Source of the DNA: Lachnospiraceae bacterium
Lineage (GTDB): Bacteria; Bacillota; Clostridia; Lachnospirales; Lachnospiraceae
DNA length: 64,000 nt
Direction of reading: 5' to 3'
Assembly: GCA_024399135.1 (NCBI GenBank)
Contig: JAKSHY010000005.1
Location: 1 to 64,000 of the forward strand
The translations under genes were made by a program, and so were the position numbers. The notes beneath the pieces were generated by a model, which searched no databases, had not been told where the DNA came from, and saw only the letters and a list, made by a program, of their open reading frames with translations. Positions 1-9,130 of this stretch are shown one piece after another. Within the stretch, counting starts at the first letter, position 1; each line of letters starts with the position of its first letter.

Positions 1-150
1 GGTGTTGCACTTGGTGTTGCACTTGGTGTTGCACTTGGTGTTGCACTTGGTGTTGGAGTTGGCTTAGGAGTAGCTGATGGCGTTGCCGATGGTGTTGCAC
101 TTGGCGTAGCCGTTGGTGTTGCGCTTGGTGTTGGTGAAGGTGTAGATGTA
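1..150. repeat. 12-bp tandem repeat encoding Ser-Ala-Thr-Pro units
   Basis: The plus strand repeats ggtgttgcactt four times exactly (1-48), then continues with diverged 12-bp units to about 150. On the coding strand each unit gives Ser-Ala-Thr-Pro, later Pro-Thr-Pro-Ser variants. This is the Pro-rich stalk of the surface protein. The identical units could change copy number by slippage. The array continues past the window edge. Confidence 0.9.
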
Positions 151-2642
151 TCACCTTCGTTAGTGAACTGTGTTGATCCAGTTCTTGGATCACACATTGC
201 ATCACCTGTTGCTTCTCTTGGCTCTATCCAATATTCTACAGGTTTCTTTCTGTCGTCAAATCTAACGTTAACCCAAATCTTAATATGTCTAGGAGCTGTA
301 TCATACTTAACTCCAGGAACTGGGTTATACGAAGCATCCTCTGTTATTGTGAACATATATGGATAGCACTTTGTTCCAGTATATGATCCAGAAGTCCAAC
401 CATCAAAGTTCTTTAAGTCGAACCATATAGTACCCATTGACTGTGTATGAGCATCATTCTTTCCTATATATACAGAGTGTAAATCTGAATGATCAACATG
501 ACCATTTGATGCATTATCTACAGATACATCGAACTTAAATACTGCATTGTCTGGCCAATCACCCTTAAATATCTTGGTTACTTCAATAGTATAAGGAATA
601 ATTGGAGCTTCAATATCGTTACCATTGATACTACCATGGACTTCGTTTCCTACTCCACCAATAGTATAAGTATCTGCAATAACTCCACCATTGATTGTAG
701 CCATATTAATTACATTAGCCTTAGGAGCTACTACAACACCTGACAATGAACTATCTACTTCAAAGTCGCCTTCGAAATCACCGAAGTTCCAAAGAAGATA
801 TGCAGCATCATCCTTATTCAGGTTATTCATCCATGTCATCCACTTGATATCAGCTTTTCCGTCCATGGCTGAATCTTCTAAATATTCTAAATTAAGAACT
901 ACTGTAGTATTTTTCTTAGCAGCTTCCTTAGTTAATTCAGTAATTGCATTAACAAATCCTTCATCAGATTTGTCCATAATATCTTTAGAATTTAATGTAA
1001 CAACAATAATATCATCCTTGCTCATCTGAGACTTAATTGTATTAATTGCCGTAACAGTCTTCGAGATACCATCAGACTCAATATTATTCTTGAATGCATC
1101 CATAACCTTCTCGCCCTTTTCGGCCATAGCATCAAGATTCTCATCTACCTGAATAATTTTATCGAATCTGGTATCCTTCTTAAGCTGATCTAATTTAGCA
1201 GAAGTACTACCATTTAAGTCAGACATATCAATAACCGTTACATTATGATTATCTCCCGTCACATTAGCATCTGTACCAGGATCATTTCCTAATACTAATG
1301 TTCCTAAACACTGTGACGAACCCGAAATATTAACAGTACCATCACCAATATATGAGAAAGTACCTTTCTCCTGTCCATCATTACCTACATGAACATATCC
1401 TTCAGCCTTAGGATCATTTCCATTAACAATTTCATCAGCTACGAAGTTACCACTTATATGTGACTGTCCATATTCATTATCATAAGTAACAACCTTATCA
1501 GCGTATACAGTGAAGCCATTAGTTACAGACAATTCTGATAACCAGCTTCTTAATGCAACTAATTGCTCTTTCGTCATTTCAGAAGTAGAAATAACTGAGC
1601 TGCTTCCTGAAGCAGGAACTGGAGTAGGTGCTGGTGCAGCAGACATCATCATTGGTCTGGCAGCCATCATCATGTTAGCAGCTAACAAGTTAGTAGCAGC
1701 ATCGATTTCTGCACCGTACATGATACTACCGTTACGTGTAGAGTTCATTCTTACAGTAACTGCTTCTGCTGGATTATTCATCAATGCCTGTACAGCAGGG
1801 TTATCTAAACCATAACCAAGAACTGACTGACCATTATCATTAACAGCACTCTGTAATGGTGATGTATATCCAGGCAATTCAGGATTAATTGAGTTATCTT
1901 CTTCTGAAGCAGTTTCAATATTTCCTAAATTTTCATATAAAACTAAAGAAGAAGGAGTTGAATCCTGAGGTTCCTCTTCATTAGCTGGAGTTTCTTCTGT
2001 ATCGTTATTTGGAGTATTATTTTCGTCGTCGTTCTTTGATTTGAAGATATCTTCTTCAGATTCTTCTTTAGTTTCTTCTATAACTTCGTCTTCCTCTGAA
2101 GCTTCTTTTACGAATTCTTCTTTAGACGACTCTGGTTTCTCTGAAACTTCTGGTTCAGCTGAAGTCTCTGGTTCTTCTGATTCACTAGTCTGCGCTGTTC
2201 TACCACATACACATCTTGTTCCATCATCCTCTGTGAACTCACAGTCAGCAACTTCACTGTATCCGCAACCATCATCTGAGCAGACTTTTAAGTGCTGAAG
2301 CATTCCATCATTCTCATCAAGAATTACATAAGTGAAATGATGCTCAACGCCATCGATTGTTTCATCAGTTACTACTGGCTCTAAAGCATCCTCACCTTCG
2401 GCATCTTCTGAAACCTCTTCCTGATCTTCAGCATCCTCCTGTGTTTCTTCCTGTACTTCCTCCTGAGGCTCTTCGTATACTTCTTCCTGAGGTTCTTCCT
2501 GTACTTCTTCAACAACTTCTGCCTGAGGCTCGCTATATTCATCATCCTCAGCAGCAAAAGTTCCAAATACGTTGATGGCAATAACTACTTCGACGATAAG
2601 TAGCGCCAACAGTCTTTTCGTTTTTCTCGACAACTTCTTCAT
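1..2642 (-). CDS. Large secreted surface protein, choice-of-anchor/pilin-type domains, C-terminus cut by window edge
   Basis: An uninterrupted reading frame runs from an ATG at 2642 to the window edge (about 880 codons, no stop), so the C-terminus is missing. A GGAGG ribosome site lies 6 bases before the ATG. The protein starts with a basic and hydrophobic signal peptide, with probable cleavage after GTFA near residue 30. A Glu-rich acidic stretch follows, then a small Cys/His segment (C-x4-C pairs ending CVCG), more acidic low-complexity sequence and a Met-rich patch. The central region resembles choice-of-anchor A surface domains (LLWNFGDFEG, then VVAPKANV). A Spy0128-like pilin isopeptide domain seems to follow (VTKIFKGDWPDNAVFKF). 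It ends in Thr/Pro/Ser/Ala repeats typical of a wall-spanning stalk. A sorting signal, if present, lies outside the window. Secretion is well supported; the domain names are by-eye matches. Confidence 0.85.
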   Translation of the reverse strand, partial: MKKLSRKTKRLLALLIVEVVIAINVFGTFAAEDDEYSEPQAEVVEEVQEEPQEEVYEEPQEEVQEETQEDAEDQEEVSEDAEGEDALEPVVTDETIDGVEHHFTYVILDENDGMLQHLKVCSDDGCGYSEVADCEFTEDDGTRCVCGRTAQTSESEEPETSAEPEVSEKPESSKEEFVKEASEEDEVIEETKEESEEDIFKSKNDDENNTPNNDTEETPANEEEPQDSTPSSLVLYENLGNIETASEEDNSINPELPGYTSPLQSAVNDNGQSVLGYGLDNPAVQALMNNPAEAVTVRMNSTRNGSIMYGAEIDAATNLLAANMMMAARPMMMSAAPAPTPVPASGSSSVISTSEMTKEQLVALRSWLSELSVTNGFTVYADKVVTYDNEYGQSHISGNFVADEIVNGNDPKAEGYVHVGNDGQEKGTFSYIGDGTVNISGSSQCLGTLVLGNDPGTDANVTGDNHNVTVIDMSDLNGSTSAKLDQLKKDTRFDKIIQVDENLDAMAEKGEKVMDAFKNNIESDGISKTVTAINTIKSQMSKDDIIVVTLNSKDIMDKSDEGFVNAITELTKEAAKKNTTVVLNLEYLEDSAMDGKADIKWMTWMNNLNKDDAAYLLWNFGDFEGDFEVDSSLSGVVVAPKANVINMATINGGVIADTYTIGGVGNEVHGSINGNDIEAPIIPYTIEVTKIFKGDWPDNAVFKFDVSVDNASNGHVDHSDLHSVYIGKNDAHTQSMGTIWFDLKNFDGWTSGSYTGTKCYPYMFTITEDASYNPVPGVKYDTAPRHIKIWVNVRFDDRKKPVEYWIEPREATGDAMCDPRTGSTQFTNEGDTSTPSPTPSATPTATPSATPSATPSATPKPTPTPSATPSATPSATPSAT

Positions 2643-2730
2643 TTTAATCCTCCAAAGATTAACCAATTATTACTATCATACTTCCCATGTATGATTGGGC
2701 ATAATTTCACCCACCTATATTTACAGATTT

Positions 2731-2760
2731 ATTCTACTCCAAAGTCCTGTCTGATTTCAA
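2731..2760 (-). promoter_or_regulatory. Sigma-A-type promoter for the surface-protein gene
   Basis: On the minus strand a TTGAAA -35 box (2755-2760) and a TAGAAT -10 box (2731-2736) are separated by 18 bases. This leaves a leader of about 80 bases before the ATG at 2642, with a 7-bp hairpin in it. Confidence 0.55.
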
Positions 2761-3227
2761 GTACTTTTGTACTAGTTTTTCATTTTGGCAAATTTAACAA
2801 AAATCCAGTGTTTATGCTTATTAGCAAGACTATCTATTCTTCTTTTATAAACGTTTTAATGTTAATACATTAGCGTTATAGTGTTATCTCCTTTCTGGTA
2901 ATAGTCAATGTAAAAAAATATTGCTCGAAAATATTTTTGCATATAGCAAAGCTGGTAAATCATACGATAATATCACTTTTTCAGCAATTTTTGTTCAATT
3001 ATTGCGTCTGTGTTTTTATATTATTTTGACGCTCTGTGTGATATCCATCTTCACAACTACGTATTTATACCATTATATTGATTCTTATCAATATAATTAT
3101 ACGTCGTTTTTCATTTTTTGCTTTCTTGATTGTGCAATTTCAACAAAATCATTCCTATAACTATATGCACTTAAGACGAAATTTGCACATTTACACTTAT
3201 TAGTTTATTTTCAAAATTTCATCAAAC

Positions 3228-3276
3228 AAAAATCCGTTCTACCGTAGCATTACAAGCCACAGCAAAACGGATTTTT
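3228..3276 (-). terminator. Rho-independent terminator after gpmI
   Basis: Eleven-base inverted repeats, aaaaatccgtt (3228-3238) and aacggattttt (3266-3276), lie 30 bases past the gpmI stop. The 27-base loop is long, but the stem has a GC core and A/T flanks on both sides, so it could also act on the other strand. Confidence 0.7.
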
Positions 3277-3305
3277 AAGTATCGTTAGTATTTACTAATT
3301 TCTAA

Positions 3306-4865
3306 TTACTTAACTAATAAAGACTTTCCTGTCATTTCCTTAGGCTGTTCCTTACCCATAAGTTCAATCAATGTAGGAACAATATCTGCAAGGCATCCAC
3401 CCTCACGTAACTTATATGAAGGATCAGCATTAACAAGAATGAAAGGAACTGGATTAGTTGTATGAGCTGTGAATGGTTCACCTGTCTCATAATCAACAAG
3501 CTGCTCAGCATTACCATGGTCAGCACAGATGAACATTACTCCTCCAACTTCCTTAACGAACTCAACTACTTCGCCAACACATCTGTCAATATCTTCTACT
3601 GCCTGAATTGCAGCATCAATAACTCCTGTATGTCCAACCATATCAGGATTAGCGAAGTTACAGATAATAACATCATATACAGATGAACCATCTTCATTCT
3701 TAGCTGTAATTGCTTCCGAAAGCTTGTCGCACACAGAATAAGCACTCATACGAGGCTTCTTGTCATATGTAGGAACATACTTTGGAGAATTAACTAAGAT
3801 TCTCTCCTCGCCTTCGTTAGGAGCTTCAATTCCACCATTAAAGAAGAATGTTACATGAGCATACTTTTCTGTTTCAGCAATTCTTGCCTGCTTCATTCCA
3901 TTAGCAGCAAGCCATTCTCCGAATGTATTAGTAACCTCTACCTTCTTGAAAGCAACTTCCTTATTAGGAATTGTTGGATCGTAATCAGAGAAGCAAACAT
4001 AAGTTACATCTAATCTCTTTCCTCTGTTAAACTTATCAAAATCATCATCACAGAATACATGAGTAATCTCTCTTGCTCTGTCTGGACGGAAGTTAAAGAA
4101 CACAACAGAATCGCCATCTTTAATAGTAGCGATTGGAGCACCATTTTCTTTAACAACAAAAGGTACTACGAATTCGTCTGTAACTCCAGCGTCATATGAA
4201 GCCTGGATTCCTTCTGGACCAGAAGTAGCTTCTGCGCCCTCACCCTTAGTCATAGCAAGATAAGCCTTTTCTACTCTGTCGTAGTTATTATCTCTGTCCA
4301 TTGCATAATAACGACCTGATACTGTAGCGATCTTACCAACACCGATCTTAGCCATTTCTGACTCAAGAGCCTCTGCGAATTCCTTAGCTGACTGAGGAGG
4401 TGTATCTCTACCATCTAAGAAGCAGTGAACATATACCTTTTCAAGTCCATTACGCTTAGCAAGCTCAAGAAGTCCATATAGATGTGTGTTATGAGAATGA
4501 ACACCACCATCTGACAAAAGTCCATACATATGAAGTGAAGAATTATTCTTCTTACAGTTTTCAACTGCCTTCATCAGTCCTTCATTTTCGAAGAAAGTTC
4601 CATCCTGAATCTCTTTAGTAATTCTGGTAAGTTCCTGATATACAATTCTACCAGCGCCCATGTTAAGATGACCAACCTCGGAGTTGCCCATCTGACCCTC
4701 TGGAAGACCTACAGCCATCCCTGAAGCATTTCCTTTAACGAAAGGATAATTCTTCATCAAAGAATCCATAACTGGAGTCTTAGCCAATGCAACTGCATTT
4801 CCTTCAGTCTTTTCATTTAAACCATATCCATCAAGGATAAGTAATACAGCAGGTTTATTACCCAT
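3306..4865 (-). CDS. gpmI: 2,3-bisphosphoglycerate-independent phosphoglycerate mutase
   Basis: A 519-residue protein of normal family length. It interconverts 3- and 2-phosphoglycerate in glycolysis using two Mn ions and a phosphoserine intermediate. The N-terminal metal motif LILDGYG, the catalytic Ser62 in GNSEVGH, DGRDTPP, GRYYAMDRD, FFNFRPDRARE, the metal-binding NPDMVGHTG and CADHGNAE, and the closing AHTTNPVP are all present, so the enzyme should be active. AGAGGT precedes the ATG. The gene stands alone with its own promoter and terminator, between hydA and the surface-protein gene. Confidence 0.98.
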   Translation of the reverse strand: MGNKPAVLLILDGYGLNEKTEGNAVALAKTPVMDSLMKNYPFVKGNASGMAVGLPEGQMGNSEVGHLNMGAGRIVYQELTRITKEIQDGTFFENEGLMKAVENCKKNNSSLHMYGLLSDGGVHSHNTHLYGLLELAKRNGLEKVYVHCFLDGRDTPPQSAKEFAEALESEMAKIGVGKIATVSGRYYAMDRDNNYDRVEKAYLAMTKGEGAEATSGPEGIQASYDAGVTDEFVVPFVVKENGAPIATIKDGDSVVFFNFRPDRAREITHVFCDDDFDKFNRGKRLDVTYVCFSDYDPTIPNKEVAFKKVEVTNTFGEWLAANGMKQARIAETEKYAHVTFFFNGGIEAPNEGEERILVNSPKYVPTYDKKPRMSAYSVCDKLSEAITAKNEDGSSVYDVIICNFANPDMVGHTGVIDAAIQAVEDIDRCVGEVVEFVKEVGGVMFICADHGNAEQLVDYETGEPFTAHTTNPVPFILVNADPSYKLREGGCLADIVPTLIELMGKEQPKEMTGKSLLVK

Positions 4866-4942
4866 ATCTTTACCTCTTTCTATATCAGACTACTTATTTC
4901 ATCCAATATTATTTCATTTAATTATTAACTCCAACGCTTGAT

Positions 4943-4970
4943 ATTATAACATTTTAACCGCACAATTCAA
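4943..4970 (-). promoter_or_regulatory. Promoter for gpmI
   Basis: Minus-strand TTGAAT (4965-4970) and a perfect TATAAT (4943-4948) with 16-base spacing lie about 78 bases before the gpmI ATG, in the gap after hydA. This implies gpmI is transcribed separately from the hydrogenase genes. Confidence 0.55.
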
Positions 4971-5031
4971 CGATTTGGGACAAATATATAGTTCCATTCA
5001 CGTTAAAATTCAAAACGGCAAGATATTTTGA

Positions 5032-6726
5032 TTATTTAACATACTCTACATGTAAAAGTTCATGCTCTCTTCCAGCTACCACGCCATGGTATAGATCCTC
5101 AATAACTGGATTCTCTGAAGAACTCTTAATTACTGCAGATCTGTCAGCTTTAAATAAGCCCTGAGCACGCTTCTCCTTACCAGCTCTATACACGAACGGC
5201 TGACCTGCTCCAGCAACACAGCCTAAAGGACATGCCATAACTTCAACGAAGTCAAAATGAAGCTCGCCACTTTCAATAGCCTTAATTAACTTTTCAGCAT
5301 TACTAAGTCCTGAAACAACAGCTATATCAAGTTCCTTGTCACCATATGGAACCTTAGCAGTTTTCACGCCTTCAAAATCACGAAGTCCAAGATATTCTAT
5401 AGCCTTTAAATCTTCATTATTCTTAGCGTTGGCAACTCTTCTTAGTGCAGCCTCTGTAACACCACCTGTAGCTCCGAATATTGTACCAGCACCCGAACTT
5501 ATAGAGAAAGGCATATCAGGTCCCTGAGGTTCTATCTCATTAAACTGAATACCAATTTCCTTAATCATTCTGGCAAGCTCTGAGGTAGTAATTACTATAT
5601 CAACATCCGGGATTCCATTCCTCTTAAACTCATCTCTGGTAATTTCATATTTCTTGGCAGCACATGGCATAACAGCGACCGAAACAGTTCTAACACCCTC
5701 TTCTTCGTCAGCCTTCTTATAATGTTCCTTTAATATTGCTCCGAACATTTCCATAGGTGATTTACATGTTGAAATATATGGAAGCAGTTCTGGATGTTTC
5801 GTTTCGGCATATCTAATCCATGCTGGGCAGCATGATGTGAATAAAGGATATTTAGTATCACCCTTTTCAATTTTCTGAACCAGCTCATTAGATTCTTCTA
5901 TAACTGTTAAATCTGCACCAACTGATGTATCAAATACCTTGTCGAATCCAAGCATTCTAAGAGCAGCATATATCTTACCCATGGTATTTTTACCTGGTTC
6001 TAAACCGAATTCTTCGCCAAGAGCGACCCTTACCGCTGGAGCCACCTGAACTACTACTCTTGCTTTTGGATCATAAAGAGCCGACCATATTTCTTTTAAT
6101 GAACTCTTAATTCTGATAGCAGCGGTTGGACACACTGCAGCACACTGTCCACAATTTACACAGTCTGTTTCAGCCATTTTTCTTCCCATCGCAGGGCTTA
6201 CCTTCATATCGCTTCCACGATATGCGAAATCTATGGCTCCAACATTCTGCACCTCATTACACATTCGAACACAGTCACCACATAAGATACATTTGCCAGG
6301 ATCTCGAACTATAGACATTGAACTATCATCAATTTCTTCAGCCTCACGGTTATTTTCGAATCTAACCTTAGTAAGTCCGAATCTCGAAGCAAGCATCTGA
6401 AGTCTGCAATGACCACTTTTTTCACATACAGTACAATCTCTGCAATGTGATGATAAGAGAAGTTCTAGAATCATCTTCCTGTATTCATGAAGCCTTGGAG
6501 TATTAGTCTTAATCTCCATCTTGTCCTTAGGAGGTGTAGAACATGATGCTACTATATTACCTCTTAAATCTTCTACCATACACATACGGCACGATCCGAA
6601 CACGGACATATCTGAATAATAGCAAAATGTAGGAACATGAATTCCGGCCTTATGAATAACCTGAAGTATATTTTTTTCATCAGTAAAAGGTATTCGCATC
6701 CCGTCAACAATCATATATTTTTCCAT
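5032..6726 (-). CDS. hydA: [FeFe]-hydrogenase catalytic subunit (HydA, NADH-linked, group A)
   Basis: 564 residues. It carries the H-cluster and, with HydB and HydC, should couple NADH and ferredoxin oxidation to H2 formation, or the reverse, in the cytoplasm. Domains in order: 2Fe-2S ferredoxin domain (C35, C46, C49, C62); His-Cys3 cluster (H94, C98, C101, C107); two 4Fe-4S clusters (CILCGDC and CVNCGQC, about 146-199); and the hydrogenase domain. H-cluster motifs are TSCCPAW (297-303), MPCAAKK (353-359) and ACPLGCVAGAGQP near 495. The Ala in PAW and GAGQP, where Gly is more common, are conservative variants. The short C-terminal small-subunit-like tail is present. It follows hydB by 12 bases. 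Bifurcation is inferred from the HydABC gene set; an HndD-type name is equally possible. Confidence 0.93.
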   Translation of the reverse strand: MEKYMIVDGMRIPFTDEKNILQVIHKAGIHVPTFCYYSDMSVFGSCRMCMVEDLRGNIVASCSTPPKDKMEIKTNTPRLHEYRKMILELLLSSHCRDCTVCEKSGHCRLQMLASRFGLTKVRFENNREAEEIDDSSMSIVRDPGKCILCGDCVRMCNEVQNVGAIDFAYRGSDMKVSPAMGRKMAETDCVNCGQCAAVCPTAAIRIKSSLKEIWSALYDPKARVVVQVAPAVRVALGEEFGLEPGKNTMGKIYAALRMLGFDKVFDTSVGADLTVIEESNELVQKIEKGDTKYPLFTSCCPAWIRYAETKHPELLPYISTCKSPMEMFGAILKEHYKKADEEEGVRTVSVAVMPCAAKKYEITRDEFKRNGIPDVDIVITTSELARMIKEIGIQFNEIEPQGPDMPFSISSGAGTIFGATGGVTEAALRRVANAKNNEDLKAIEYLGLRDFEGVKTAKVPYGDKELDIAVVSGLSNAEKLIKAIESGELHFDFVEVMACPLGCVAGAGQPFVYRAGKEKRAQGLFKADRSAVIKSSSENPVIEDLYHGVVAGREHELLHVEYVK

Positions 6727-6738
6727 AATCGACTACCT

Positions 6739-8634
6739 CTACTTTCTATCTATTGCACCAAATGCACATCCTGCCATGCAGGCACCGCATTTGATACACT
6801 TACTCTGATCTATAACATGTGGCTCTTTCACAGAGCCTGTAATTGCACCTACAGGACACTGTCTTGCACACTTAGTACAGCCCTTACACTTAGTCTCATC
6901 AATCCTATATGACATGAGCGCAGTACACTGACCTGCCGGGCATTTCTTATCAACAACATGAGCGATATACTCATCTCTAAAGTACTTCATGGTACTTATA
7001 ACAGGGGATGGAGCTGATTTTCCAAGACCACACAATGCTGTATTAGAAACAGTATCAGCCAGCTCTTCCAGAAGTTCTAAATGCTCCATTGTTCCCCTAC
7101 CTTCAACAATATCTGTCAAAAGCTCGAGCATTCTCTTGGTTCCCTCTCTACAAGGGACACACTTACCACACGATTCATTCTGTGTGAAGTTCATGAAAAA
7201 TCTGGCAACCTCAACCATGCATGACTTATCATTCATAACAACAAGACCGCCAGAGCCTATCATTGCTCCAACCTTCTTAAGCGAATCGAAATCCAAAGAT
7301 ATATTTAAATGATCTTCATCTGCATTTAAGCAAAGGCATCCACCCGATGGGCCACCTATCTGAACAGCCTTAAAATCGCCGCCTTTAACACCACCACCAA
7401 TATCGAATATTACTTCTTTAAGCGTAGTTCCCATAGGAACCTCAATAAGTCCGGTATTATTAACATTACCTGTAAGTGCGAATGCCTTAGTTCCGTGACT
7501 CTTTTCTGGTCCGAACTGGCAGTACCAGTCTGCACCATTCATGATGATAGGAGGAACGTTACAGAAAGTCTCTACGTTATTAAGAACTGTAGGTTTTTCG
7601 AAAAGTCCCTTTTCCGTAGTTCTTGGAGGCTTAACTCTAGGCATACCTCGATGTCCTTCTATAGATGAGGTCAGTGCTGAACCCTCACCACATACGAAAG
7701 CACCTGCACCCTGACATATCTTAAGGTCGAAGTCGAAGCCAGAGCCCATAATATTCTTACCAAGCAATCCTCTCTTGGTAGCCTTCTCAATAGCAATTGA
7801 TAGTCTTTCAACAGCCAATGGATACTCAGCTCTAACATAAATATATCCGTGATGAGCCTTAGTTGCTATTCCGGCGATAATCATACCTTCAATAACTCTG
7901 TGCGGATCACCCTCCATCATGGATCTGTCCATGAATGCACCCGGGTCTCCTTCATCACCATTACATACCACATATTTAGTCTCTTCATTTTGGGCAAGAA
8001 CCTGAGCCCACTTGGTTCCAGTTGGGAATCCACCGCCCCCACGGCCTCTTAACGTAGACTTGGTAATCTCGTCACATATCATTTCAGGTGTCATATCAAA
8101 AAGTGCCTTGGCAACCGCCTGATAACCACCTACTGCAACATATTCACAAATTGACTCAGCGTTAATCTGCCCACAGTGTTCAAGAGCAAGTCTCGTCTGC
8201 TTCTTATAAAAAGGGATTTCCGACTGCTGCTTATATATATTGCCATCAGCATCCTTGTACACTAATCTTTCAACACATTCATTATTAATAATTGTCTTTT
8301 CAACAATTTCTTCGCAGTCTTCAACCTTAACCTTAAGATAGAGCCATCCAAAAGGCTCAATTCTAAGGAGTGGTCCCTTTTCACAGAATCCATGACATCC
8401 GGATTTTTTGACACCAACTGTGTCATGTGGCTCATCCTCTAAAACTACAGAACAAGGTATATCTTTTTCCTTGAGAATCCCCTGTAGGCGTTCATAGATA
8501 TTCAGTGCGCCACCTGCAACACATCCTGTTCCACAGCAAATAAGGATCTGTTTCTTCTGTGAATCTAATGATTCCTTAAATTTAATACGAAGGCTGTCTA
8601 ACTCTTCTCTTGAATTAACGTAATCAAATTGCAT
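6739..8634 (-). CDS. hydB: HydB, NuoF-like NADH/FMN subunit of [FeFe]-hydrogenase
   Basis: 631 residues, close to the usual length of HydB. It is the NADH-oxidising flavoprotein of the complex. Order: a thioredoxin-fold 2Fe-2S domain (CCGTGC, then CHGFC); a NuoF core with the NADH/FMN loop GRGGGGFPTGTKW, CNGDEGDPGAFMDR and GAGAFVCGEGSAL; the N3-type 4Fe-4S motif SCGKCVPCREGT; and a C-terminal double 4Fe-4S ferredoxin (CKGCTKCARQCP and CIKCGACMAGC). All ligands are present. It directly abuts hydC upstream and is followed 12 bases later by hydA, so the three are co-transcribed. Confidence 0.95.
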   Translation of the reverse strand: MQFDYVNSREELDSLRIKFKESLDSQKKQILICCGTGCVAGGALNIYERLQGILKEKDIPCSVVLEDEPHDTVGVKKSGCHGFCEKGPLLRIEPFGWLYLKVKVEDCEEIVEKTIINNECVERLVYKDADGNIYKQQSEIPFYKKQTRLALEHCGQINAESICEYVAVGGYQAVAKALFDMTPEMICDEITKSTLRGRGGGGFPTGTKWAQVLAQNEETKYVVCNGDEGDPGAFMDRSMMEGDPHRVIEGMIIAGIATKAHHGYIYVRAEYPLAVERLSIAIEKATKRGLLGKNIMGSGFDFDLKICQGAGAFVCGEGSALTSSIEGHRGMPRVKPPRTTEKGLFEKPTVLNNVETFCNVPPIIMNGADWYCQFGPEKSHGTKAFALTGNVNNTGLIEVPMGTTLKEVIFDIGGGVKGGDFKAVQIGGPSGGCLCLNADEDHLNISLDFDSLKKVGAMIGSGGLVVMNDKSCMVEVARFFMNFTQNESCGKCVPCREGTKRMLELLTDIVEGRGTMEHLELLEELADTVSNTALCGLGKSAPSPVISTMKYFRDEYIAHVVDKKCPAGQCTALMSYRIDETKCKGCTKCARQCPVGAITGSVKEPHVIDQSKCIKCGACMAGCAFGAIDRK

Positions 8635-9117
8635 TTAAACACCCTCCTTTTCCTTAATACTATTAATAATCTCAGTAACCTTTTCAGGAGTCATGGCTGG
8701 ATATACAGTATCATTGACAGTACATACAGGAGCAAGTCCGCAGGCGCCAAGACATGAAACCGTCTCAACGGTGAAGAGGTTATCACTTGATGTTTTCTTC
8801 TTTTCACTAACACCTAACTCTTTCCTGAACGCTTCAAGAATAGGCGTTGACTGTCTAACATGACAGGCTGTACCATCACATACCTTAATTACATATTTTC
8901 CCTTTGGTTCAAGCGAAAAATTCTCATAAAATGTAGCAACACCATATATCTTCGCTTCGCTTATCTTAAGCTCTTTAGAAATATAAGTAAGCGTTTCCTC
9001 TGGAAGATAATGATATTCCTTCTGAATTTCCTGCATAATAGCAATAACATGAGAAGCATCGTACTCATGCTTTTTCAATATGCCGTCTAATAAATCGATT
9101 TCTTCTTGTTTTAACAT
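8635..9117 (-). CDS. hydC: HydC, NuoE-like 2Fe-2S subunit of [FeFe]-hydrogenase
   Basis: 160 residues, the standard NuoE/HydC size. The N-terminal helical part is followed by a thioredoxin-fold 2Fe-2S domain whose four Cys lie in CDGTACHVR and CLGACG. It passes electrons between the HydB flavin and the other clusters. AGGGGG lies 4 bases before the ATG. The stop joins the hydB start without a gap. Only 13 bases separate it from the membrane-protein gene upstream, and I see no promoter there. Confidence 0.94.
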   Translation of the reverse strand: MLKQEEIDLLDGILKKHEYDASHVIAIMQEIQKEYHYLPEETLTYISKELKISEAKIYGVATFYENFSLEPKGKYVIKVCDGTACHVRQSTPILEAFRKELGVSEKKKTSSDNLFTVETVSCLGACGLAPVCTVNDTVYPAMTPEKVTEIINSIKEKEGV

Positions 9118-9130
9118 TTTGCCCCCTTAT

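Larger units (their letters stand above)
2643..3305. other. Long intergenic region between surface-protein gene and gpmI
   Basis: This 663-base, very A/T-rich stretch has no convincing gene; the short open frames in it lack ribosome sites. It holds the surface-gene promoter (2731-2760), a 7-bp hairpin in the surface-gene leader (atcatac at 2675-2681 pairing with gtatgat at 2689-2695) and the gpmI terminator (3228-3276). I see nothing identifiable in the remaining part, about 2780-3220. Confidence 0.6.

Noticed and set aside
1-150. Regular repeats resembling a CRISPR array
   Set aside because: Units are 12 bp with no spacers, in frame, and encode Ser-Ala-Thr-Pro; this is a protein stalk.
2930-2990. 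Segment with GCAAAGCTGG slightly like a c-di-GMP riboswitch
   Set aside because: The second conserved stem and the expected flanking helices are missing, and no gene follows on that strand.
2691-3160. Short open frames on the plus strand upstream of the surface-protein gene
   Set aside because: Very A/T-rich, no ribosome sites, poor start codons and composition unlike real proteins.
5032-6726. H-cluster variants TSCCPAW and GAGQP as a sign of a novel or inactive hydrogenase
   Set aside because: All cluster-binding Cys are present and Gly/Ala changes at these places are conservative.
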